Shown here piece after piece: positions 1 to 6,890 of a stretch of DNA of 9,951 nt. Numbering within the stretch: position 1 is the stretch's first letter; each line of letters starts with the position of its first letter. Under the pieces are notes generated by a model. It made no database searches, was not told the DNA's origin, and saw only the letters and a list, made by a program, of their open reading frames with translations. The position numbers were made by a program, and so were the translations under genes. The stretch is from Clostridia bacterium. GTDB lineage: Bacteria > Bacillota_A > Clostridia > Christensenellales > Aristaeellaceae. The stretch spans positions 1 to 9,951 of the forward strand of contig WRHG01000058.1 in assembly GCA_009783365.1 (NCBI GenBank), in the 5' to 3' direction.

Positions 1-768
1 GCCCTGGCTTTGGGATTGGGCATGGCAACGAAACTCTCCGTTGCGGTTGCGGCTGCGCCGCTGGCGCTTCTGTTCGTCCTTCATTTTGTTAAGCACTTTC
101 GGGAATGGAAGGCGATCCTTCGCCAATACCTGCTGTTTCTGTTGATCAGCGTGCCCGTGGGCATCGCCTGGCCGTTATACCACGCGATCCGTTTCGGCAT
201 GCCGCTGAGTTTTATGCGTCTGCCCGCGGAGAGCATCCATGTGGGGCATCTGCCCCTGGCCTCCCGCTATGGTTTTCCGGATGGAGCCGCGCTGCGCAGT
301 TTGTTTTACACCGGCATTCGGAAATTAGACTATAATGTCTGGTTCCAGACGCTGAAAACCGCTCTGTTTGATGAGTTGTCCCTCTTCCCCACCGGAAGTC
401 CCATGTGGTATCTATGTTATCTAATGGCCGCGCTCTTTACCCTGCTTACAGCCGCTTCCGTGTTGCTGTTCGCCCGTATGTCGGTCAAGCGGGATCCCGG
501 CTTTCCGCCGCAGAGCAGACTCTTCCTGGCCGTACTCGCCGCCGCCCTTCTGGGCAGTTACCTGCTGTTTAGCCTTCAATATCCATACATCTGTTCATTT
601 AGCTTCCGTTACATTTTCCCGGTGATTCTGTTGGCCGCCGCCGCCTTTGCGAAATTTTGCCATAAGACATCCCGGACCGCAAAATTCTTGGAAGCGCTAA
701 TCTGGATATTTTCGGGAGTGAGCTGCTTGATTTACGGGGTGTTCCTGTCTACTCGATTCTTGCCGTAA
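1..768 (+). CDS. Polytopic membrane protein, probable GT39-like glycosyltransferase (C-terminal part, 5'-truncated)
   Basis: The reading frame is open from the first base, so the gene starts left of the window; 255 residues and the stop TAA at 766-768 are seen. About six hydrophobic segments are visible, roughly at residues 1-30, 42-60, 137-160, 175-197, 203-217 and 229-248. Between the second and third lies a ~75-residue hydrophilic stretch containing an RFGMPLSF motif. The opening GLGMATKLS and the late FRYIFPVILL resemble the 'G-LATK' and 'RY-LP' elements of GT39/PMT-type, polyprenyl-phosphate-sugar-using glycosyltransferases. In that family the catalytic acidic residues lie in the first extracytoplasmic loop, which would be upstream and cannot be checked. 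The gene runs into a convergent neighbour: its last 20 bases overlap the 3' end of the metallophosphoesterase-like gene. Membrane location is firm; the glycosyltransferase assignment is moderate and the substrate unknown. Confidence 0.7.
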   Translation, partial: ALALGLGMATKLSVAVAAAPLALLFVLHFVKHFREWKAILRQYLLFLLISVPVGIAWPLYHAIRFGMPLSFMRLPAESIHVGHLPLASRYGFPDGAALRSLFYTGIRKLDYNVWFQTLKTALFDELSLFPTGSPMWYLCYLMAALFTLLTAASVLLFARMSVKRDPGFPPQSRLFLAVLAAALLGSYLLFSLQYPYICSFSFRYIFPVILLAAAAFAKFCHKTSRTAKFLEALIWIFSGVSCLIYGVFLSTRFLP

Positions 769-1831
769 AGCTCAGCAAAGCTGCCGATGGGGCGTTAAAC
801 AGACGCCCCGGCATGGGATAAAAGGAACTGGCGCCCACGCCGCCCGAGGTGTATTGGTTTACGCTGTTGATGCGCTGCATGCCCACAATCCCCTCGTCCC
901 CGGGAAACCAACCTGTCTCGGGCACGTATACGGGGCCGATGCCGGGCAGCCGCCATTGACCCGCCACAAAATGCCCCGCCAATACCAGCGCCACGCTGCG
1001 AAAGCCGAATACCGCTTTAGGCTCCGCCCATTCAACAGCCATACGCACATACTCCACATCCAACGGCGCATGGCTTACGGCGATTTGAAGATCCTGAGGC
1101 GTCATGGCCTTTATTGCATCGGCGGAGCGCTCCATGGCGTCCAGCCTATTGCATAAAGCCCGGTAGGAGGCTCCGCCATCCGCCTCGTATTGTTTGCCAA
1201 GGGTTTCCATGTCCGCCTTCTGGCGGGCCAGGCTCTCAGCCATGCCGGCTACGTCCATGCTGTAAAGAACTTCCGGTACAAACCATACCGTGCGTTTGTC
1301 CGACTGCTGACTCATGGGCGCGTCCAGATACAACGCGCCGGCGCCTTGGGCCGCCAGCACCCAATCCGCCAGCACCTCGGGCGTACCCCGATAGGCGGAA
1401 ATGACCGGAGGGGGGTCATCATCTCCGGCGATGAAGTATATCGGAGCCGCCGCGTTGATCTGCCGGAGGATGTTGATCAGCGATACCAGGGGTTGGTAAT
1501 CGCCGGTTTTCCCCACCATATCACCGGTTAGAACCGCCGCGGAGTACCCCTTGCCATACAGAGCGGTGCGCCATATGTTCATGTCGTGACCCATGGGATC
1601 CGCATGAAGGTCGCTGATGTGCAGCACGGTGAGATTTTCAAAGGAACGGTCTAAGGCCATCGCAGGTACTTTAACCGCAGTCACTTCCAACCTGCGGTTC
1701 ATGGAAATGTTGGACAGCAGCACCAGCACAAAGACCGCCAGCAAGGCGGCCGCAAGCAAAATCATGCAACCCGGTCCCCTGTGCCGGCGCTGTTGGGGGG
1801 CAAAGATATAGTTGCTTTTTCTGCGACCCAT
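749..1831 (-). CDS. Membrane-anchored metallophosphoesterase-fold protein with divergent active site
   Basis: This is a 360-residue calcineurin-like phosphoesterase-fold protein. A basic N-terminus (RRK, QQRRHR) is followed by one hydrophobic segment at about 22-40, so it is probably a signal anchor with the catalytic domain outside the membrane. Metal-site motifs appear in family order: SDLHAD (Asp74, His76), TGDMVG (Asp104), a GNHD-equivalent that reads GDDD (136-139), SHAP (His254) and a GHxH-equivalent that reads GHFV (His287, Val289). The layout resembles YkuE/YpbG-type enzymes. A helical insertion of about 65 residues (180-245) separates the third and fourth motifs. The start is the ATG at 1831, preceded by GGGGGTG six bases upstream; an in-frame TTG at 1846 lies inside that ribosome-binding region and is less likely. 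It is monocistronic in view, with its own promoter at 1861-1889. The fold is certain enough, but the substitutions leave activity and substrate open. Confidence 0.85.
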   Translation of the reverse strand: MGRRKSNYIFAPQQRRHRGPGCMILLAAALLAVFVLVLLSNISMNRRLEVTAVKVPAMALDRSFENLTVLHISDLHADPMGHDMNIWRTALYGKGYSAAVLTGDMVGKTGDYQPLVSLINILRQINAAAPIYFIAGDDDPPPVISAYRGTPEVLADWVLAAQGAGALYLDAPMSQQSDKRTVWFVPEVLYSMDVAGMAESLARQKADMETLGKQYEADGGASYRALCNRLDAMERSADAIKAMTPQDLQIAVSHAPLDVEYVRMAVEWAEPKAVFGFRSVALVLAGHFVAGQWRLPGIGPVYVPETGWFPGDEGIVGMQRINSVNQYTSGGVGASSFYPMPGRLFNAPSAALLSFTARIE

Positions 1832-1860
1832 GGTCTTCACCCCCAATATATTGTATGTCC

Positions 1861-1889
1861 ATGATAAAATACCCCATCCGGCAAGTCAA
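1861..1889 (-). promoter_or_regulatory. Sigma70-type promoter of the metallophosphoesterase-like gene
   Basis: Read on the minus strand, TTGACT (1884-1889) is followed after exactly 17 bases by TATCAT (1861-1866). Each box matches consensus at five of six positions. Transcription would start near 1854, giving a leader of about 23 bases before the ATG at 1831 that includes the GGGGGTG ribosome binding site. Predicted by eye only. Confidence 0.6.
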
Positions 1890-1912
1890 ATTACATCTTT
1901 TTAAGCAAATTG

Positions 1913-1928
1913 TTACATAAATTTGTAA
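1913..1928. promoter_or_regulatory. AT-rich palindrome between the divergent promoters, possible operator
   Basis: TTACATAAATTTGTAA has perfect 5-bp inverted arms (TTACA/TGTAA) around a 6-bp AT centre. It sits in the most AT-rich part of the divergent intergenic region, 24 bp upstream of the -35 box of the leftward promoter and about 70 bp upstream of the rightward one. It could be a regulator site or simply chance in AT-rich DNA. The rest of the intergenic region (1832-2074) holds only the two promoters and the ribosome binding sites. Confidence 0.25.
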
Positions 1929-1996
1929 ATCCTGCGCGGATGTGTCCTTCTTGGGCGCCTCCTCCTCATCTTACGCCTCGTCCATTCGCCTTTTTC

Positions 1997-2025
1997 TTGC
2001 GGGGCGCGGGTTGCTGTGCTATCAT
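1997..2025 (+). promoter_or_regulatory. Extended -10 promoter upstream of rpiB
   Basis: TTGCGG (1997-2002, weak -35), a 17-base spacer, and TATCAT (2020-2025) preceded by TG one base upstream (TGCTATCAT) form an extended -10 promoter. Transcription would start near 2032, leaving a leader of about 43 bases that includes the AGAGGAGG ribosome binding site at 2058-2065. It probably drives rpiB and the phosphohexomutase gene together. Confidence 0.5.
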
Positions 2026-2074
2026 GAAAGGGACCGGGTTTGCCCGTAACATGCGGTAGAGGAGGCGTTATCAG

Positions 2075-2524
2075 ATGATCGCGTTGGCGTGCGACCATGC
2101 GGGCTATGAGTTGAAGCCCTATGTAATAGAGGTGTTGAAGGAGCTTAACCTGACCTATAAGGATTTTGGCGTCAATGGACCGGACAGCGTGGACTATCCC
2201 GTATACGGAGCCCGGGCCGCCAATTCTGTGGCCAGCGGGGAATGTGACAGGGGCATCGTACTCTGCGGCACTGGGGTAGGTATCGCGCTGGCGGCGAATA
2301 AGGTGCGGGGGATCCGTTGTGCGGTGTGCAGCGAATGCTTTACCGCGTGCATGAGCCGCCTGCATAACAACGCCAATATGCTGGCTCTGGGAGCGCGCGT
2401 TGTTGGCGGCGGCTTGGCCAAGTCGATCGTGCGCACCTGGCTGACCACCGACTTTGAAGGGGATCGCCATGCCCGCCGGGTGGGGCAGATTTCCATGCTG
2501 GAGGACGGCAGGCCTTTAGAATAA
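2075..2524 (+). CDS. rpiB: Ribose-5-phosphate isomerase B (RpiB/LacAB family)
   Basis: It interconverts ribose 5-phosphate and ribulose 5-phosphate in the cytosolic pentose phosphate pathway. The 149-residue length is typical. Family landmarks are all present: CDHAG near the N-terminus (Asp7, His8), the active-site loop GIVLCGTGVG with catalytic-base Cys64 and Thr66, SRLHNNANMLALGARVVG with His97, and a late RHARRVGQI segment with phosphate-binding arginines. The ATG start at 2075 has AGAGGAGG about ten bases upstream. The next gene begins 63 bp downstream on the same strand with no terminator visible, so the two are probably co-transcribed. A single copy, with no LacA/LacB-type partner beside it, favours ribose-5-phosphate over galactose-6-phosphate isomerase. 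The isomerase fold is certain; the exact sugar phosphate is inferred. Confidence 0.95.
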   Translation: MIALACDHAGYELKPYVIEVLKELNLTYKDFGVNGPDSVDYPVYGARAANSVASGECDRGIVLCGTGVGIALAANKVRGIRCAVCSECFTACMSRLHNNANMLALGARVVGGGLAKSIVRTWLTTDFEGDRHARRVGQISMLEDGRPLE

Positions 2525-2587
2525 CCTGTGTTACCGCCCCGGATCCTTCCCCATTTCGAGTTTGTAAAGAGAAAAGGAGCTTGAATT

Positions 2588-4333
2588 ATGGGCTATCGGC
2601 AAAAATATGAGGCTTGGCTGCAGGACTTTAGGCAAGATAAAGCGACCTGCGAAGAACTTGCCGCCGCTGATGAAAAGGAGATAGAGGACCGTTTTTACCA
2701 GGACTTGAGCTTCGGAACGGCGGGTATGCGCGGATTGCTGGGGGCAGGCACAAATCGAATGAACATATATACGGTGCGCAGGGCTACCCAGGGATTGGCG
2801 GATTACCTGAAAACCGACCCGGCCAACGGCGAAAAAGGCGTTGTTATTGCTTATGACAACCGCCTTATGAGCGGCGAGTTTGCGAAGGAAACCGCCCTGG
2901 TATTATGCGCCAATGGAATTCATGTGTTTTTGTTTGACGCGCTACGGCCTGTGGCATTGCTATCCTTTGGGGTGCGGCATTTGCGGGCCGCCGCCGGCGT
3001 GGTAATCACAGCCAGCCATAACCCGCCCCAGTACAACGGATACAAGGTTTACGGCGAGGATGGGGCACAGATTGGGCCTGAGACGGCGGATGCCGTAACG
3101 GAAGCCATCCGGATCCTATCCTTTACGGACGCCCTGGTTATGGAGGAGGAGGAGGCTAGGCGAAAGGGCCTGCTGAGACTTATCGGCGACAGGGAGGTGG
3201 ATGACGAGTACATCCGCCGGGTAAAGGGTTTATCCATCTTTCCGGATGTGGTCCGGGAAGCGGGCAAAAACCTTAAAATTGTCTACACGCCGCTTCACGG
3301 CAGCGGGAACGTGCCCGTGCGGCGCATTCTGCGGGAGATTGGCATCACCAATGTGAGCGTGGTGAAGGAGCAGGAAGCGCCTGATCCCGGCTTTCCCACC
3401 GTCAAGGTGCCCAATCCCGAGGACCCGGACGCTTTTACCCTTGCCATCCGCCTTGCGGATAGGGTGGGAGCGGATGCCGTCTTCGGCACGGACCCGGACT
3501 GCGACCGGCTGGGTGTGGCCGTTAGGGAGAAGAGCGGCCGGTTCCGCCAGCTGACGGGCAACCAAATCGGCTGTCTGATGCTTCATTACATTCTCAGCGG
3601 CAAGAAAGCCCAAGGACGGCTTCCCGCCAACGGAGCGGGAGCGGTCGTCAAGAGCATCGTGTCCACCGAGCTGGCCCGGGCCATCTGTGAGTCCTTTGGC
3701 GTGACGTTATTTGATACCCTCACCGGGTTTAAATTCATCGGAGAAAAAATACAGCAGTTTGAGGCCCGGGGCAGCCATGTATTTCTTTTCGGTTTTGAGG
3801 AAAGCCACGGCTATTTGAGCGGCGCCTTTGTGCGAGACAAGGACGGAGTTAACGCTTCCATGCTCATTGCCGAGGCGGCCGCCTACTATAGCGCCCAGAA
3901 TAAGACACTCTGCGATGTTATGGAGGAGATTTTTGAAACTTACGGTTTTTATCTGGAACGGGTGGAATCCACAACCTTGCCGGGCCTTGACGGCTTAAAA
4001 GCGATGGCGAACATCATGGCTCGCGTCCGTGAGGCTCCGCCCCGTGCCATTGGCGGGGTCGCGGTACGCCGGACGCTGGATTTTCTGGCCCGCACGGATA
4101 CGGAAATGGCCTCGGGCAAGAGCAGCCCCATCGACGCCCCGGCCAGCGATATGCTGTACTTCGCCATGGAGGGCGGCCATTTTGTGTGCGTGCGGCCCAG
4201 CGGCACGGAACCCAAGATTAAACTATACGTAAACGTTAATCACCGCAAGGAGGACAGAGCCAGGGAGCTGCTGGAGAGGATGGCGGAGGATGCAAGCAGG
4301 GTGATTGCCCTGGGCGAATCGTCCGCGCCGTAG
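2588..4333 (+). CDS. pgcA: Alpha-D-phosphohexomutase (phosphoglucomutase/phosphomannomutase, PgcA type)
   Basis: This 581-residue enzyme moves phosphate between the C1 and C6 hydroxyls of hexoses (glucose and/or mannose phosphates), linking glycolysis to nucleotide-sugar and polysaccharide synthesis. All four signature loops of the alpha-phosphohexomutase superfamily are intact: the phosphoserine loop TASHNP (Ser143), the magnesium loop GTDPDCDR (Asp302, Asp304, Asp306), the sugar-recognition loop GFEESHGY (402-409), and the phosphate-binding loop RPSGTEP (536-542). The N-terminal SFGTAGMRG and the total length match the Firmicutes PgcA/PGM2-like group rather than shorter GlmM (~450 residues). 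The ATG at 2588 follows AAGGAG by eight bases. It lies 63 bp after rpiB and converges on nagA 34 bp further on. The family is certain. The preferred sugar, and whether the gene symbol is exact, cannot be settled from sequence. Confidence 0.92.
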   Translation: MGYRQKYEAWLQDFRQDKATCEELAAADEKEIEDRFYQDLSFGTAGMRGLLGAGTNRMNIYTVRRATQGLADYLKTDPANGEKGVVIAYDNRLMSGEFAKETALVLCANGIHVFLFDALRPVALLSFGVRHLRAAAGVVITASHNPPQYNGYKVYGEDGAQIGPETADAVTEAIRILSFTDALVMEEEEARRKGLLRLIGDREVDDEYIRRVKGLSIFPDVVREAGKNLKIVYTPLHGSGNVPVRRILREIGITNVSVVKEQEAPDPGFPTVKVPNPEDPDAFTLAIRLADRVGADAVFGTDPDCDRLGVAVREKSGRFRQLTGNQIGCLMLHYILSGKKAQGRLPANGAGAVVKSIVSTELARAICESFGVTLFDTLTGFKFIGEKIQQFEARGSHVFLFGFEESHGYLSGAFVRDKDGVNASMLIAEAAAYYSAQNKTLCDVMEEIFETYGFYLERVESTTLPGLDGLKAMANIMARVREAPPRAIGGVAVRRTLDFLARTDTEMASGKSSPIDAPASDMLYFAMEGGHFVCVRPSGTEPKIKLYVNVNHRKEDRARELLERMAEDASRVIALGESSAP

Positions 4334-4367
4334 GAGAATCCTCAGGTTTCACGCGGCGGGAAGCTGT
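4334..4367. other. Short convergent intergenic gap, no terminator recognised
   Basis: The 34 bases between the stop codons of the mutase gene and nagA contain no GC-rich hairpin followed by a T-run on either strand. Either termination is Rho-dependent or the transcripts overlap at their 3' ends. Confidence 0.4.
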
Positions 4368-5480
4368 TTATTTGAACTGTAATTCCTTACCGGCAATGTA
4401 GACCTTTTGTATGTTGAGACCGCCGTCTAAAAGCACCATATCCGCATAAGCGCCGGGGTTCAGTAAGCCAAGCTTTCCTTCCATACCGATCGCGTGCGCA
4501 TTATTTGCGGAAGCAGCGGTTATGGCGCGGCCCAAAGGTATGCCAAAGTCTACCGCGTGGCGCACTCCTTGCATCAGCGAAATAGTGGAGCCTGCAATGG
4601 TACCGTTTTGAAGCGTCGCCTTTCCGTTTTTAACAATAATGGGCATCCCTCCGGATTCATAATTTCCATCCGGCAGGCCTGCGCTGCGTACGGAATCGCT
4701 GATCATGCAGACGCGCTGTGGAAACATTTGATAGATTGCCCGAATGATGGCAGGATGTAAATGAATACCGTCGCAGATCGCCTCAACATAAGCCAGCGCG
4801 TCCATTGCGGCGCCAACCATACCGGGATCGCGATGCAGAAGAGGGCTCATGGCGTTAAACAGATGGGTGACATGGGTCGCGCCATTGCCGAACGCTTGCA
4901 TAGCCAATTGATAATCCGCTGAAGTATGAGCCAGCGCTACCTTGCACACCTGTGAAATCTCGCGGATGAAGTCCATCGCGCCGGGGAGTTCAGGGGCTAT
5001 GCTGACCAGTTTAATGCTGTTTCCGGATTTGCTGTACAGCCGCTCAAACATGGAAATATCCGGCGGCATGAGCAGATCCGGCGGATGGGCGCCTCTCTTA
5101 TCGTAGGATAAAAACGGCCCCTCCATATTGATGCCTATGCAGCGGGCGCCATTGGGCGGACGTTCATACCGCGCAATGTTTTCCATGGCTGTATGGAGCG
5201 TTTCTTCCTGTGCGGTTATGGTTGTGGCAAGAAACGAAGTTACGCCGTTTTGTGCATAATACACAGCCATCTCCCGCATTGCCTTTTCGGATCCGTCCGT
5301 ATGATCCCCGTTTAGCGCGCCGTGGGAATGGATATCGATCAGCCCGGGAATAAGGTATGGACCCACGCCGGTATCCCCGCCCTCTCGCGCCTCAACCCTG
5401 CAAATGGTTTCGTCAAACGCGATGCAGCCTTTTCGGAATACGCCGTCTTTCATCAGCAGGTATACATTTTCGATAAGCAT
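4368..5480 (-). CDS. nagA: N-acetylglucosamine-6-phosphate deacetylase
   Basis: NagA hydrolyses N-acetylglucosamine 6-phosphate to glucosamine 6-phosphate and acetate in the cytosol. The 370-residue amidohydrolase shows, in order: the PGLIDIHSHG loop with His51 and His53, the metal ligand Glu120 in NMEGPF, His185 in LAHTSA, His206 in THLFNAM, substrate-contacting His240 in CDGIHLHP, and catalytic Asp262 in ISDSVRSAGLPDG. The intact HxH pair suggests a two-metal enzyme of the Bacillus kind; E. coli NagA lacks it. The ATG at 5480 has AGGAGGTG five bases upstream, and that site overlaps the stop codon of the upstream ROK gene, so translation is probably coupled. It is the last gene of the minus-strand operon and ends 34 bp from the convergent mutase gene, with no clear terminator hairpin between them. 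No nagB (deaminase) is in the window. The true substrate may be another N-acetylated hexosamine 6-phosphate. Confidence 0.93.
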   Translation of the reverse strand: MLIENVYLLMKDGVFRKGCIAFDETICRVEAREGGDTGVGPYLIPGLIDIHSHGALNGDHTDGSEKAMREMAVYYAQNGVTSFLATTITAQEETLHTAMENIARYERPPNGARCIGINMEGPFLSYDKRGAHPPDLLMPPDISMFERLYSKSGNSIKLVSIAPELPGAMDFIREISQVCKVALAHTSADYQLAMQAFGNGATHVTHLFNAMSPLLHRDPGMVGAAMDALAYVEAICDGIHLHPAIIRAIYQMFPQRVCMISDSVRSAGLPDGNYESGGMPIIVKNGKATLQNGTIAGSTISLMQGVRHAVDFGIPLGRAITAASANNAHAIGMEGKLGLLNPGAYADMVLLDGGLNIQKVYIAGKELQFK

Positions 5481-5491
5481 CAGGGCACCTC

Positions 5492-6868
5492 CTATTTCCG
5501 GATCTCAGGCAAACTGGCCGCCGCAACCGACTGGCCCACGCGTCGTATTTTCTCATCCGGGAGAATGAGATCAATGTGAACTTCAGGGTATTCGTCGCGT
5601 AATAAGGTTCTTGCCGTTTCCGCGATGATGTTGCCACCTTCGCCGCTCATCACGCGGCCCAGCAGCAGGATGGTATCCGCGCCGTAAATATCATGGTAGA
5701 GCGGCGCCGTATGCCCTAGATAGCACCCGATGGTGCGGAATATGGCGGCGGCGGCCTCATGGCCTTCCGCCAGCAGCGTTTGTACCACCTCCAGCTTCTC
5801 GGCAGGCGTCGTACAGCCCGCAAGGGAAATGCCTGCGGCGTGTGACAGCTTTATGACCGCTTCCTGACAAAAATACTGCACGGCAAGCCCTATGTCGCCC
5901 GTCCAATCGTCCTTTGCCGCGCTAGGGGAGGCGTCTACCGGCATAAAGGCGATCTCGTTGATCCAGTTGGCGATATTTCCCGCCTTATTCACAAAGCCGC
6001 CCGCGACGCTGGTACCCATAGCGATACCCAGCACGTTGTTTCGGTTCAGGTTGATGGAGCCGGCCAACGCCGTGACATCGCCGTCGTTTGCCACCTCAAA
6101 CGGGATATCCTTGCCGATCTCTTTCACCGCGCGGATGTAGATATCACGAACTTTCAGGTCAAACAGATCCTTGGGAACCATTTGAAACAGCTGCGCGCTC
6201 AGCAGTCGGTTGTTGGCAAAGATGCCCGCGGAAGAGATGCCGATGGCGTCCACACGCGGCAGATGGGTCATGGCATCCCTAAAGGCTGAAATGATCCCGT
6301 GATAGTGATAATCCGGATCGCTGTTTATCTTTGGGTTCCAAACCGTCTCTTTGCTGTACACCGAAGTGCCGTCTATGACGGCCGATACTTTATAATCGCT
6401 GCCGCCCGCGTCGAACCCGATACGGCAGCCGTCAAAATGCCGTCCCACGGATTTTGCTGTTTCAATAGGGGCCGGCAATTCATCGCAAAGAACGACCTGA
6501 AAATTCTTCTGGTACATGCCCCCCATAAAAGCCGCGTCGTAGCAACGCGTTCCGCCGGGCATATAGGCTTGTTTCAACATTTGAAAAAGCCGCTCGGCGC
6601 CCTTTACGTATATTTTAAATCCGCCTTTTTGCCAAAGTTCGGTCTTAACGAGGCGTTCAATATGATACCAGTCTGCGGCCAAGCGGGCTTCATCGCCATG
6701 AACGCGGGTTGACTTGACGGATATCTGCCCCTCATTGCGCTCAAGCGCGAAGGAAAACGGCATAGAGGCCGTTTTCAGAAAAGACTGATTGAACCTGTAC
6801 AGCGGGATGAAGCCTGGGTCAAGTTCAGGCTTGTTAATGAGATCTACCTGAATGCCGTTGTGTTCCAT
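5492..6868 (-). CDS. ROK-family sugar kinase-like protein with N-terminal extension and no zinc motif
   Basis: Residues from about 148 to the C-terminus form an actin-like ROK fold. The first phosphate loop is IGFDAGGSDYKVSAV (150-164), the ND pair at 261-262 supplies the expected catalytic Asp262, and IAMGTSVAGG (282-291) is the second phosphate loop. At 458 residues it is much longer than ordinary ROK kinases (~300), because about 145 N-terminal residues precede the fold. These show no helix-turn-helix, so a NagC/XylR-type repressor is unlikely. The ROK zinc motif is missing: where EIGH is expected the protein has EIAF (305-308), and no CxCGxxGCxE follows. The ATG at 6868 has GAGGAGG seven bases upstream. 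It sits 22 bp after the dehydrogenase gene and 11 bp before nagA, which suggests phosphorylation of an amino sugar or related sugar (inference). The N-terminal region was not recognised. Confidence 0.85.
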   Translation of the reverse strand: MEHNGIQVDLINKPELDPGFIPLYRFNQSFLKTASMPFSFALERNEGQISVKSTRVHGDEARLAADWYHIERLVKTELWQKGGFKIYVKGAERLFQMLKQAYMPGGTRCYDAAFMGGMYQKNFQVVLCDELPAPIETAKSVGRHFDGCRIGFDAGGSDYKVSAVIDGTSVYSKETVWNPKINSDPDYHYHGIISAFRDAMTHLPRVDAIGISSAGIFANNRLLSAQLFQMVPKDLFDLKVRDIYIRAVKEIGKDIPFEVANDGDVTALAGSINLNRNNVLGIAMGTSVAGGFVNKAGNIANWINEIAFMPVDASPSAAKDDWTGDIGLAVQYFCQEAVIKLSHAAGISLAGCTTPAEKLEVVQTLLAEGHEAAAAIFRTIGCYLGHTAPLYHDIYGADTILLLGRVMSGEGGNIIAETARTLLRDEYPEVHIDLILPDEKIRRVGQSVAAASLPEIRK

Positions 6869-6890
6869 ACGTGCGCCTCCTCGGTTCTAT

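Noticed and set aside
789..809. GGGGCGT/ACGCCCC inverted repeat as a terminator for the membrane protein gene
   Set aside because: The stem is GC-rich, but no T-run follows on either strand and it lies within the coding sequence of the convergent gene.
1913..2470. A 185-codon minus-strand open frame opposite rpiB
   Set aside because: rpiB on the other strand has a complete set of family motifs, a ribosome binding site and a promoter. The antisense product is low-complexity, rich in Arg and His, and has no recognisable domain.
6299..6712. A 137-codon plus-strand open frame inside the ROK gene
   Set aside because: It lies wholly antisense to a protein with intact ROK motifs and has no convincing start signal or family resemblance.
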